64,000 bases of DNA from Candidatus Leucobacter sulfamidivorax (GTDB lineage: Bacteria; Actinomycetota; Actinomycetes; Actinomycetales; Microbacteriaceae). The DNA is taken from the NCBI GenBank assembly GCA_016771945.1, contig QZLF01000001.1:1259447-1323446 (forward strand), written 5' to 3'. A model generated the notes under the pieces. It did no database searches. It was not told the DNA's origin and saw only the letters and a program-made list of their open reading frames with translations. Shown here piece by piece: positions 15,624 through 23,924 of the stretch (position 1 is the stretch's first letter; each line of letters opens with the position of its first letter). The position numbers and the translations under genes were made by a program.

Positions 15624-16672
15624 CCGATCCGGCTTCGCATCCCGTCGGTTCTGCTGAGTGGTTGAGTCGGGTTTTCGAAGCCCGCGTCCGGGACCGTATC
15701 TTCCGCGCTCACGCCCCGCATCCGGATGGGCCGGTGTTGGTGTTGTTGGGTGGTCAGCCTGCGGCGGGCAAGACGCAGGCGCAGCACGCGATCCACGAGG
15801 AGCACCCCGGCGATGATCTGGTCGAGGTTACCGGGGATGACCTGCGCGTGTTCCATCCCGACTACGTCAGACTCGCCCGCGACGATGCTTTCGCGATGCC
15901 GAACGCGACAGCGCCCGTTTCGGGTGGTCTCGTCCGCCTCGCCGTCGAACACGCCCTCGCGCACCGTTACTCGTTACTGCTGGAGGGCACGTTCCGTGAT
16001 GCCGCGATGGTGACGGGGACGGCGGTCAGGTTTGCTGATGCCGGGTATCGGGTCGAGGTCGCCGCCGTCGCCACACCCGGCGTCATCTCGCGCCTCTCGG
16101 CAGAAATGCGGTCCCTCGCCGGTGGCCTGCCCAGCATCGGACGATGGACGCCACCGAGTGCGCACGAGTCGGCGTTGGAACAGTCGCCGAGCGTGGTCGC
16201 TGCGCTCGAAGTGCACTCGCAGGTGGCGAGGGTGCAGGTGTTCTCTCGTGAACGCCTCCTTTTCGCTAACACTCGCGCCAGCGACGGTGCCTGGGAGCAC
16301 CCGGCGCAAGCCGCCGCCGTGCTGCGCGCGGAACAACACCGTATCCTCACTGACCCGGAAGCGGTCAGGTGGTTGCGAAACTATGCGGGGGTGTTCGCTC
16401 TTGCCGCCGTGCGGCCCGGTTACCTCGGCGTCGAGGCCGCACCGACCTACCTGCGCCTACAGGCCGACGCCGCGTACATGCTGCGGTCCCTGATGCTTGC
16501 TCCGGGTGCGCCCGTGACGGAGCTGCGTGGCGAGCAACGTGAGCGTGACGCGCACTTGCGGCGGGTGCTTCCGGCCGAGCTGATGCCCCGACCGCGAAAG
16601 AACTCACCGGCCTCATCGTTCCAACGTTCCCCTTCATCTCCGCGCCAGGAACCACCGTCTCTCGGACTCTGA
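15620..16672 (+). CDS. Zeta-type toxin (P-loop kinase)
   Basis: This 350-residue protein resembles zeta/PezT toxins, which phosphorylate UDP-N-acetylglucosamine and block peptidoglycan synthesis. The Walker A motif is GGQPAAGKTQ (residues 44-53). VTGDDLRVFHPDY (about 73) matches the Asp-bearing substrate loop, and LLLEGTFRD (about 118) the next core strand. The C-terminal 30 residues are Ser/Pro/Arg-rich and look disordered. It should help maintain the mobile element. Confidence 0.88.
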   Translation: MTDPASHPVGSAEWLSRVFEARVRDRIFRAHAPHPDGPVLVLLGGQPAAGKTQAQHAIHEEHPGDDLVEVTGDDLRVFHPDYVRLARDDAFAMPNATAPVSGGLVRLAVEHALAHRYSLLLEGTFRDAAMVTGTAVRFADAGYRVEVAAVATPGVISRLSAEMRSLAGGLPSIGRWTPPSAHESALEQSPSVVAALEVHSQVARVQVFSRERLLFANTRASDGAWEHPAQAAAVLRAEQHRILTDPEAVRWLRNYAGVFALAAVRPGYLGVEAAPTYLRLQADAAYMLRSLMLAPGAPVTELRGEQRERDAHLRRVLPAELMPRPRKNSPASSFQRSPSSPRQEPPSLGL

Positions 16673-16866
16673 CCCTTCACCGCCTCACCGCCGCTACGCT
16701 CACGTCGCTACTCGCACATCTTGCCCTGGACCCCCCTGTCACGGCCGACCCCAGCGATACTCGCCGAACCCTCACCCTGCTCATGTACTTGCCAATATCA
16801 GAGAATGAACGTATCCTAAGTGCCGTAGTTGCTGATACGCTAGATACCCAGTGAGGCAGACGTAGG
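16673..16866 (+). promoter_or_regulatory. Promoter region of the relaxase gene
   Basis: TTGCCA (16789-16794) and TATCCT (16812-16817) are separated by 17 bases, a near-consensus sigma-70-type promoter. The AT-rich stretch 16780-16860 contrasts with its surroundings. An origin of transfer would be expected near here, but I could not recognise a specific nic sequence. Confidence 0.6.
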
Positions 16867-19800
16867 GTGGTGGTTGGGATGCATGGCGGCGTGATCCCGT
16901 TCCGGGGAACCGGAGCTGACGCGTTGCGCTATGTCGAATCCGACCGCTCCCGCGCCGACGACTACTACCTCGGCGCAGAAACCACGGTCGCGCAGTTCGC
17001 AGCGCTCGACGGATCGGGTGCGGTGACCGCTGAGGTGGCGCTTGACCCTGCCGCGTATGCGGGGTGGGTGGACTGGGTGAACCCGCTCACGGGTGAGTCG
17101 ATGGGGAAGCCCAGGGGTGCGGGGTCAGATCGGAAGTCATCACCTCGGTTCATGGAAATGGTCATCAACACCGCCAAGAGCTTGTCGATCGCCGCCGCCC
17201 TGCACCAGGAAGTCTCCGACGCCTTGGATGCCGCCCAGCAGGATGCCCTCAGCGAGATTCGCCATTGGCTCGCCCAGCACTCCGTCACCCGCGTGGGGTC
17301 GTTGGGGGCGCAGGAGGTCGTACCGGTCGAGCAGATGCCCGTCGTCGGGATCACGCACCGTACGTCGCGGGCGGGTGATCCGCACCGGCACATTCATATG
17401 CAGATCGGCACCCGCGTGTTCGCGGCAGGGAAATGGCGAGGCTTGTTCACTGCCGCGCTGTTCAAGCAGCAGGGTGCGATCCGTGCCCTCGGCACTGCCG
17501 TGATCGCCGCCAGCCCCGAACTGCATGCGGTGCTTGACCGGCACGGCCTGACCCTTGACCCTGTGACTGGTGAGGTCACCGAGTTGGAGCCGTTCAACGC
17601 GCTGATGAGTAAGCGCGGCAAGCAAGTAGGCGAGAACCTGGAACGACTCGAAGCGGAATGGGATCACGCGCACCCTGGCGAGAGCATGGGGCCGGTCGTC
17701 GCCACTCGCCTGCGCGCGGAGGCCTGGGCGCATGAACGGCCCGCGAAGAAGCCCACCACCCTGGCCGAGGAAACCGGATGGGTGACGGAGTTGCGCGAGG
17801 CCGGATACGACCCCGACGCCCTGCAACGGCCAGCGCCTTTTGCGTCAGTTTCGCTTGACGACCTGAGCGTGCAGGTGGTGGCGTCGCGCACGCTGGATCG
17901 TTGCGCGGCCTCAGCGTCGGCGTGGACGGCGCACACCGTGACAGAGCACGCGACCCGGATAATGACCGAGTACGGCGTGCGAGCGACCCCTGCGGAGATA
18001 CGCGACTTCATCACGGTCGTGTCGCGGTTGGCGTTGGAGGACTGCTTCACGATCCTCCCGCCCGATGTGCCACGGCCGGAGTATGTGGCGCATTGGACGA
18101 GCGTGCGCGTCATGCAAGCCGAAACCGAACTCCGCGACCTCGTCACCGCCTGCGTACCCGACGTGGAGCCGACGCTGCCGGACGTGCAAGCACTCGAGCA
18201 GGCCGCCGGCCTCAACACCGGACAGACCGAGGCCGCCGCAGCCCTGGCCTCGACCGACCCGCTCGTGATCGTGGAAGGAGCAGCAGGGAGCGGGAAGACG
18301 ACGATGCTCGCGACCGCAATCACCGCGAGTGGTGAGCGGGGCAGGTTGTCGCGGGTGGTGACGCCGACGAAGAAAGCCGCTGATGTTGCGCAACACGAAC
18401 TCGCCACCCCCACCGCCTCCGTTGCGGCCCTCGTGCACGCGCACGGTTGGCGCTGGAACCGCGACGGCGTATGGACACGCCTCGCACCCGGTGATACTGA
18501 CCCCGAAACCGGGCGCACCTACACCGGAGTGCCGAAAGCCTCCCGGCTTGCACCGGGTGAGCGGGTGATCGTGGACGAAGCGGGGATGCTCGACCAAGAC
18601 ACCGCAATCGCCCTGTTCGCCGTCACCACCGAGCACGGTGCAACGCTCGCGCTCGTCGGCGACCGTGCGCAACTCCCCGCAGTTGGCAGGGGCGGGGTGC
18701 TCGACATGGCCGCGCAGATTCGGGGCCGCACCATCGACATGGCCGAGGTACATCGCTTCACCGACCCCGCCTACGCCGACCTCACGGTGCGGTTGCGCGA
18801 CCGAGACGACCCCGGCGCGATCTTCGACCAACTCGCAGCACTCGGTCTGATCCGCCTGCACGCCGATGCTGAGAGTCTGCGCGAGCACATCGCCCAGCAC
18901 CGAGAGGATGGGGAGGCGGTCACGGTCGCCACCAACGACGAGGCTGCCCACCTGAACGAGCGCGTCCGCGACCACCGCACCCACGCCGGAGCCGTGGACG
19001 ACGAGGCGACCGCGACAGGGAGCGACAGCCTCCCCATCGGTCGGGGCGACCTGATCCAGACCCGCAAGAACGACACCGGCCTGGGAGTGGCGAACCGGCA
19101 ACTCTGGATCGTGCAACACGTCACCGACGACGGGGCGCTGTGGGCGGTCGAGGCAGGCAGCGGGCGAAAGCGAGGGCACACCGTGCGCCTGCCCGCCGCC
19201 TACGTCACCGAGCACACCCACCTGGCTTACGCCTCGACCGCCTACGGGGTGCAGGGCGTCACCGCGCCGGGATCGCACACGATCCTCTCCAACGCGATGA
19301 GCGGAGCCGCCGTCTACGTCGGCATGACCCGAGGCAAGCACGAGAACCAGTTGCACATCATCGCGGAGAACACCGACGACGCCCGGCAGCAGTTCATCGA
19401 CGCCGTAGAACGCAACCACGCCGACCGAGGCCTCACCCATGCCACCCAGCAAGCGACGGAAGCGGTGTGGGGGCTGGTCGACGACGGCCCCGTCAAGCGC
19501 GTCAACACCGAGATAGCCACCCTCACCGCACAGGCCGAGCACGCCGAACGGCGGGCGGCACTCTGGCAGCAGGCCGCCGATGCACTCGCCGAGCTGCACG
19601 AACAGCAGCACTATGAGCGCGACCAGGCAGCAGGCGCGAGCGACGCCGCGACTCGGCAGGTCGAGCGGGTGCGCGGCGACGTCGCCGCGCCGCTCATCGC
19701 ACAGGCATTGGGAGCGTTGGCCGAGTGGCAGGCTGCCGACACCAAGCAGCAGACCGCACGCGACCGCCTGCGTATGGCTGACAGGTTCGGCAAGCGCCGC

Positions 19801-20340
19801 GCAACCCGAGAACACCACAGTGCCCAGACCCTCGCCCGTGACGCTGAGCGGCGACTGACGAGCGCGTGGGGTGAGCCGCCCCGCTGGAACGGGAACCGCG
19901 CCGCCTGGGTCGAGCGCGTCACCAGGCCACGCATCGACGCCGACCCCCGCGTGACCGAAGCCTCCGCACAGCAGGAGGCCGCTGCGGTAGCGGTGCGTAA
20001 GACGCTGGAGCCCGACGATCTGCCGCGTCTACGCGCTTATGTCCGCATCTTTGGCACCGACACGGTGGTGAAGAACCGCGCCGCCTACCTCGATGCTCGC
20101 CCCTACGCCAACGCCGAGAACCAGACCCGCACCGCGCAGCACGCTCGCTCCGAAATTGAGGCACTACGGGCACTCACCCCCGCCGAGGCCGTCGAGCGGA
20201 TCGAGCAGACCCGCGCCGCCGAGCAAACCGCACGCGAGGCCGCTGAACGTGCTCTTGCGGAGCGTCGTCGCCAACTCCACCCCGAGCCGCACACACGCGA
20301 CAGCAGAACACGCGACAGTGGGTCGACCCTAGGCCGGTGA
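16867..20340 (+). CDS. MobF-type relaxase-helicase (TraA/TrwC-like)
   Basis: This 1157-residue conjugative relaxase nicks and covalently holds the origin of transfer and unwinds the strand. The N-terminal TrwC domain has candidate catalytic tyrosines at Y22 and Y33/Y34 (DDYYLGAET) and the metal-binding three-histidine motif PHRHIHMQI (H173, H175, H177). The C-terminal RecD-like helicase has Walker A GAAGSGKT (about 470-477) and Walker B VIVDEAGM (about 568), and VYVGMTRGK late in the helicase region. The last 250 residues form a charged coiled coil. GTG at 16867 or ATG at 16879 may be the start. No coupling protein is adjacent. Confidence 0.92.
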   Translation: MVVGMHGGVIPFRGTGADALRYVESDRSRADDYYLGAETTVAQFAALDGSGAVTAEVALDPAAYAGWVDWVNPLTGESMGKPRGAGSDRKSSPRFMEMVINTAKSLSIAAALHQEVSDALDAAQQDALSEIRHWLAQHSVTRVGSLGAQEVVPVEQMPVVGITHRTSRAGDPHRHIHMQIGTRVFAAGKWRGLFTAALFKQQGAIRALGTAVIAASPELHAVLDRHGLTLDPVTGEVTELEPFNALMSKRGKQVGENLERLEAEWDHAHPGESMGPVVATRLRAEAWAHERPAKKPTTLAEETGWVTELREAGYDPDALQRPAPFASVSLDDLSVQVVASRTLDRCAASASAWTAHTVTEHATRIMTEYGVRATPAEIRDFITVVSRLALEDCFTILPPDVPRPEYVAHWTSVRVMQAETELRDLVTACVPDVEPTLPDVQALEQAAGLNTGQTEAAAALASTDPLVIVEGAAGSGKTTMLATAITASGERGRLSRVVTPTKKAADVAQHELATPTASVAALVHAHGWRWNRDGVWTRLAPGDTDPETGRTYTGVPKASRLAPGERVIVDEAGMLDQDTAIALFAVTTEHGATLALVGDRAQLPAVGRGGVLDMAAQIRGRTIDMAEVHRFTDPAYADLTVRLRDRDDPGAIFDQLAALGLIRLHADAESLREHIAQHREDGEAVTVATNDEAAHLNERVRDHRTHAGAVDDEATATGSDSLPIGRGDLIQTRKNDTGLGVANRQLWIVQHVTDDGALWAVEAGSGRKRGHTVRLPAAYVTEHTHLAYASTAYGVQGVTAPGSHTILSNAMSGAAVYVGMTRGKHENQLHIIAENTDDARQQFIDAVERNHADRGLTHATQQATEAVWGLVDDGPVKRVNTEIATLTAQAEHAERRAALWQQAADALAELHEQQHYERDQAAGASDAATRQVERVRGDVAAPLIAQALGALAEWQAADTKQQTARDRLRMADRFGKRRATREHHSAQTLARDAERRLTSAWGEPPRWNGNRAAWVERVTRPRIDADPRVTEASAQQEAAAVAVRKTLEPDDLPRLRAYVRIFGTDTVVKNRAAYLDARPYANAENQTRTAQHARSEIEALRALTPAEAVERIEQTRAAEQTAREAAERALAERRRQLHPEPHTRDSRTRDSGSTLGR

Positions 20341-20436
20341 CCGGAACATAGGAGCCAGGCAGTCGATCTATCGCTTTTGCAGTCGTTCCGGCGCACGAAG
20401 ACGGTGACGATGGTCCGGATGCACATCTACGTCAGT

Positions 20437-20455
20437 CTTCGCTTGCTTGGCGAAG
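20437..20455. terminator. Weak hairpin between relaxase and transporter genes
   Basis: CTTCGC and GCGAAG arms around a 7-base loop in the convergent spacer 20341-20461. The stem is only 6 bp, so a terminator role is tentative. Confidence 0.4.
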
Positions 20456-20461
20456 AGCTAT

Positions 20462-21505
20462 TCACAGTGAGATGTGCCCGGTCAGGAGCATGGTGCCGAG
20501 GGTGGTGAGTGCGACGAGCCCGGAGAGGATTGCCCCCAGCAGGAGTGGTTTCAGTCCTGCGGTGCGGATTGCTCGGAGGTCGGTGGATAGGCCGATCGCG
20601 GCAAGTGCGGTCGCGACGAGGAACACGCTCACCTCGGTCAACACGGTAGAAGCCTGTGGGGAGATGATGCCGGTCGATGCGATGCCGGCCATGATGACGA
20701 AGCCGAAGAGGAACCACGGGATGAGCGCGAGGACGCGCCGGGGTGTGAGGTGCTCGTCGTCGCCGTTGCGTCGCCCCTCGGTGATCGCGAGCGTTACGCT
20801 GATTGGGATGATCATGAGGGTGCGCACGAGCTTCACGACGATGGCGAACCCGAGCGCCGCGTTGCTGAACACGCTGGCCGCAGCGACGACCGAACTGGTG
20901 TCGTTGACGGCAGTTCCCGCGAACAGCCCGAAGGCGTGCGGCGTCATTCCGAGCGCGTGGCCGATGATCGGGAAGACGATGACCGCGAGGATATTGAACA
21001 GGAACACGGTCGAGATCGCATAGGAGATATCGTGGCTCTTGGCCTTGACGATCGGTGAGACGGCGGCGATGGCCGATGCCCCGCAGATGCCGGTGCCGAC
21101 CCCGATGAGGGTACGGATGTCGCGTTCGACGCCCATCCACCGTCCAATGAGCCACGCGGCGACCAGGCACACGGCGAGGGAGCTGAGCATGACCGGCAGC
21201 GACTCCGCACCGACCTCCACGATGCTCTTCAGCGAGAGCTGCGATCCCAGAAGCACGACGGCGCATTGCAAGACGAACTTCCCCGAGTAGCCGATGCCGG
21301 GGAGCACGCGGCCGCGGGGCTTGCGGATCACTGCTACGGCGACACCAATGACCACTGCCGGGATCGCCGACCCGACCAGCGGCACGAACCGGCCAATCAC
21401 CGTCGCCACGGCTGCGATCGCGACCGCGCATAGGAGGCCGGGGAGCACCTCGATCCCTCGGGCGGTGAGGCGGCGTGGCAGCGTGGGGAGTGGAGTGATG
21501 CGCAT
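20462..21505 (-). CDS. YeiH-family (UPF0324) putative sulfate exporter
   Basis: A 347-residue membrane protein of about ten segments. Family segments are GTGICGASAIAAVSPI (about 125-140) and GTAVNDTSSVVAAAS (about 185-200), the two conserved glycine-rich re-entrant-like stretches. Members are usually annotated as sulfate exporters, but few have been tested. It is divergent from a LysR regulator, the standard arrangement for this family. The ATG at 21505 lacks a strong ribosome-binding site. Both genes are cargo of the mobile element. Confidence 0.88.
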   Translation of the reverse strand: MRITPLPTLPRRLTARGIEVLPGLLCAVAIAAVATVIGRFVPLVGSAIPAVVIGVAVAVIRKPRGRVLPGIGYSGKFVLQCAVVLLGSQLSLKSIVEVGAESLPVMLSSLAVCLVAAWLIGRWMGVERDIRTLIGVGTGICGASAIAAVSPIVKAKSHDISYAISTVFLFNILAVIVFPIIGHALGMTPHAFGLFAGTAVNDTSSVVAAASVFSNAALGFAIVVKLVRTLMIIPISVTLAITEGRRNGDDEHLTPRRVLALIPWFLFGFVIMAGIASTGIISPQASTVLTEVSVFLVATALAAIGLSTDLRAIRTAGLKPLLLGAILSGLVALTTLGTMLLTGHISL

Positions 21506-21590
21506 GAATACCAAGCGTGGCTGCCCGGCACCAGGACGGGAACTCCCCAGTGTTTTACCAGGATACAAACACTCGTTGTAACATTGATAC
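21506..21590. promoter_or_regulatory. Divergent LysR-controlled promoter region
   Basis: TACAA (21565-21569) and TTGTA (21577-21581) form an inverted repeat with 7-bp spacing, a typical LysR box, in an AT-rich spacer between the transporter and its regulator. Confidence 0.65.
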
Positions 21591-22559
21591 ATGTCGTCCC
21601 CCACATTCGTTGAGCTGCAGCACTTCGAGGCTGCAGTCCGGAACGGAAGTCTCTCGCGAGCGGCGAAGGAGCTCGGGGTTTCCCAGCAGGCCGTCTCGTA
21701 CCGGGTGCGGAGCCTCGAACGGATGTTGGGCCTGGAACTCATCCAACGTTCTCCATTCGGTGTCGCACCCACGGAAGTTGGTGCGACGGTGCTAGGAGAG
21801 ACACAAGAGGTGCTCGCGGCAGTCTTGCGTCTTGATACCACCGCGTCGCGGTTACGCGGCGATTCGGCTGCCCCATCGCTCTCGGTCGGGGCGAGCCAGA
21901 CGATCGCTGCCCATCTATTGCCGGGCTGGATCGTAGGTCTGCGACGCAGGCAGGAGAGGGCCGGACTCGTCGCCACTGCCGTGGGGCTGCGCACCGCCAA
22001 TAGTGAGGAGATCATTGCGATGGTGCGCGCCGGCAGCATCGACGTTGGGTTCATCGAACAGCCCGAGCCACCACGTGACCTCGGAAGTGCCGTCGTGCAA
22101 CGTGATCGCATGATTGTGGCGGTTGCAACCGATCATCCGTGGTCAGTGAGAACTGAGATCCCGCTCGTTGAGCTCGCGGACCTGCCCCTGGTTTCCCGTG
22201 AGCCGGGGAGCGGAACTCGCGCCGCATATGAAGACGCAGTTCGCACGGCTCTCGGACGTGCCGCAGCCCAACCTGTAGTGTCACTTGCGACGGAAGCGGC
22301 TGTTCGATCAGCGGTGGCGCTGAACGTTGCCCCTGCCGTGCTCAGCGAACTCACGGTACGCGACGACGTTCATCTCGACCGGCTCCGAGCGTTGGCGATT
22401 ACCCCGCAAGAGATTACTCGCCCCTTCACTGCGATCTGGCGCGGATCGAAACGGAACCTCACCGGCGTTGCTCAGGCACTCATCTCGGTGGCGTCCGCCG
22501 CTCACCGCGAGCCTGCCCCGATCCTAGCTGAGTCGGCTGCGGCGACGCGGGCACCGTAA
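21591..22559 (+). CDS. LysR-family transcriptional regulator
   Basis: This 322-residue protein has a classic N-terminal winged helix (ELQHFEAAVRNGSLSRAAKELG, then SQQAVSYRVRSLERMLG) and a periplasmic-binding-like effector domain from about residue 95. It lies divergent from the YeiH-type transporter, so it probably activates that gene in response to a sulfur or oxyanion signal. That function is inferred from the pairing. Confidence 0.9.
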   Translation: MSSPTFVELQHFEAAVRNGSLSRAAKELGVSQQAVSYRVRSLERMLGLELIQRSPFGVAPTEVGATVLGETQEVLAAVLRLDTTASRLRGDSAAPSLSVGASQTIAAHLLPGWIVGLRRRQERAGLVATAVGLRTANSEEIIAMVRAGSIDVGFIEQPEPPRDLGSAVVQRDRMIVAVATDHPWSVRTEIPLVELADLPLVSREPGSGTRAAYEDAVRTALGRAAAQPVVSLATEAAVRSAVALNVAPAVLSELTVRDDVHLDRLRALAITPQEITRPFTAIWRGSKRNLTGVAQALISVASAAHREPAPILAESAAATRAP

Positions 22560-22876
22560 GCCGGGGTCGCGGTTGCCCCGCCTCGCTCGCGATACTGCGC
22601 TGCCGCTGGCTCAGGGCCGTCGCAGGTCGCCGTCGTCGCGGACACAGGCAAAGTCGGCCTCCTACTCCATAGAGTCCGCCCTCGGCGCACGGAGCGTCGG
22701 CCGTTAGGAGCACGCTAACGAACCCCTGTTCGGCACCAAGCCCGGGAGCAACCTCGCCGCCGCGTACCACGAGGTGCCGCGACCATCTGGTCTGTTGCTA
22801 CCCGAGTTGGCCTCCCACACGCAGGCCACCACCGTTTCGGCGATCCAGGCGACTCGACCCTGACGCCAGGAAGCCT
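22560..22876. other. Stretch without a recognised gene, near the right end of the element
   Basis: About 317 bases hold only short overlapping frames in several phases. A plus-strand frame from about 22711 to 22860 reads without stops, but it has no start signal and no family resemblance. It may be a decayed gene. Confidence 0.45.
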
Positions 22877-23161
22877 TCACTCTGATCGCGTCTTCGCCCA
22901 CACCGTGCCCCGGTGAATCCCGAATCGCCGCGCCAGCGCGTTCACGCTGACGCCTTGCGCGCGGGCTGTTCGCATAGCGTCCACTTCCTTGTCCGTGAGG
23001 CGTGTTCGAGGTCGTTTACTTGGTTCCGCCGACGCCCCGATCAGGGGGTCGTCCGGCTCTCCGGTAGGGGAGGCATCCTCGCAGGAGCCTTGATTCCACG
23101 CGGAAACCAGCTTCTGAACCCGAGGTCGTCTGTTCCCGCGGCGCCCAATTGCTCCCACCAC
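22877..23161 (-). CDS. Helix-turn-helix frame at the right end of the element; in-frame C-terminal tail of the integrase in the circular form
   Basis: As a separate gene this would be 94 residues from a GTG at 23161, but it has no ribosome-binding site and that start lies outside the element. The C-terminal half (RLTDKEVDAMRTARAQG, then NALARRFGIHRGTVWAKTR) is an HTH like those ending Hin/resolvase-type serine recombinases. The integrase frame at the left end reaches the CCCACC core in exactly the same codon phase (both read G-GTG-GG across it). Circularisation would add 92 residues, from Gly-Ala-Ile-Gly onward, after integrase residue 549. In the integrated state it is probably silent. Confidence 0.75.
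   Translation of the reverse strand: MVGAIGRRGNRRPRVQKLVSAWNQGSCEDASPTGEPDDPLIGASAEPSKRPRTRLTDKEVDAMRTARAQGVSVNALARRFGIHRGTVWAKTRSE
23154..23159. other. attR core (CCCACC)
   Basis: The right copy of the 6-bp core. It is followed by ACCAG and then a terminator that, joined to the left flank, completes the tRNA-Val(CAC) transcription unit. Confidence 0.75.
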
Positions 23162-23164
23162 CAG

Positions 23165-23187
23165 AACCCCCGGTCCGGCCGGGGGTT
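23165..23187. terminator. Orphan terminator, probably originally of tRNA-Val(CAC)
   Basis: AACCCCCGG (23165-23173), loop TCCGG, CCGGGGGTT (23179-23187), then T. No plus-strand gene ends here now. It would lie 10 bases after the tRNA CCA end if the element were removed, and also serves the convergent small gene. Confidence 0.8.
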
Positions 23188-23218
23188 TCGCTCTTCCGAG
23201 CGCGGATCCAGGCCGGCG

Positions 23219-23413
23219 TCAGTCCCGCAGCTTGTCCTTCGCCTCGTTCCGGGCCTTCGTGGCATCGAGCTCTGCCTCGGCCTTCTTCACCTCGGCCTCG
23301 GCCTTCATCTCGTCGACCTTGTCCTTGACCTTGTCGACGCCGTCCTCGACCGCGCGTCCCGCCTTCTTCGCGGTGGCCCCGACGGTCTCCTTCGCGTCAT
23401 CCAGGATTCCCAT
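23219..23413 (-). CDS. Small charged amphipathic-helix protein (LEA/MT0933-antitoxin-like)
   Basis: A 64-residue protein made of Lys/Glu/Asp/Ala repeats (AKKAGRAVEDGVDKVKDKVDE) after MGILDDAKETVGA. This composition is common to small stress-related and MT0933-like antitoxin annotations in actinobacteria. No toxin partner is adjacent, so a stress or chaperone-like role is as likely. AGGGAGAAG precedes the ATG. Confidence 0.7.
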   Translation of the reverse strand: MGILDDAKETVGATAKKAGRAVEDGVDKVKDKVDEMKAEAEVKKAEAELDATKARNEAKDKLRD

Positions 23414-23662
23414 GGTCTTCTCCCTCGTCTCGGTACTGCTGTCTCGGTCCTGCGTGGTTCCGTTGCGCGGCGCCGCTCCCCGCGAGGAGGCATCAGGTCG
23501 CCGTGAACCCTCCCAGCGTGCGCGAAGCGGGACTCGGCCGCCAGGGGCTGGATGCCGGGGGCGGAGTGCGCTACCCTTCGCAGGCGGCGCCGCCGCATCG
23601 GAATTTGCGAATGGCGGCGCGACTCGCCCCGGAATTCCCGGGCGGCGCATAGGGTGGCCCAC

Positions 23663-23866
23663 ATGAACCGTGATGTCGCCAAACTTCAGGGAATCGCCCG
23701 GGACCTCTCCGAGCTCGGGCTCGCGCTGAGCAATCGCGCCTCACCTCCGGACGCGGAGATGTGCGTCGCGATCGGCGAGGCCTTCGTGGCGCTCTCCGAG
23801 GCCATCGGAGACATCAGTGCCGCGCTGGAGCGCGGCGCCGAGACGGTCTCCGCCTCCGCAGGCTGA
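23663..23866 (+). CDS. Small hypothetical helical protein
   Basis: A 67-residue protein, MNRDVAKLQGIARDLSELG at its start, predicted fully helical with no membrane segment. It lies divergent from the LEA-like gene and convergent with the hydrolase gene. AGGGTGG is a weak ribosome-binding site. Function unknown. Confidence 0.6.
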   Translation: MNRDVAKLQGIARDLSELGLALSNRASPPDAEMCVAIGEAFVALSEAIGDISAALERGAETVSASAG

Positions 23867-23924
23867 TGCGCCGGCGCGTCCGGCAGACCCGGCCCGTCCG
23901 GTCGGCGCGGGCGGCTCAGACGGC

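Larger units (their letters stand above)
12504..23159. mobile_element. Integrative (mobilizable) element in tRNA-Val(CAC), about 10.66 kb
   Basis: The element is bounded by CCCACC cores at 12498-12503 and 23154-23159. In order it carries a serine integrase, two unknown genes, a zeta toxin-antitoxin pair, a MobF relaxase-helicase, a YeiH-type transporter with LysR regulator, an unassigned stretch, and the separated HTH tail of the integrase. Parts of it, notably the LysR/YeiH region and several spacers, are visibly less GC-rich than the flanks. A relaxase is present but no coupling protein or type IV secretion genes, so mobilization would need a helper. Confidence 0.85.

Noticed and set aside
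16673..16866. oriT in the relaxase spacer
   Set aside because: The location is plausible but no nic-like motif with adjacent inverted repeat could be identified by eye.
23219..23413. CsbD-family assignment for the small charged protein
   Set aside because: Length and charge fit loosely but the CsbD motif (K-x-x-G-x-x-x-x-x-G-x-A-x-G) is not seen; left as a generic charged helical protein.
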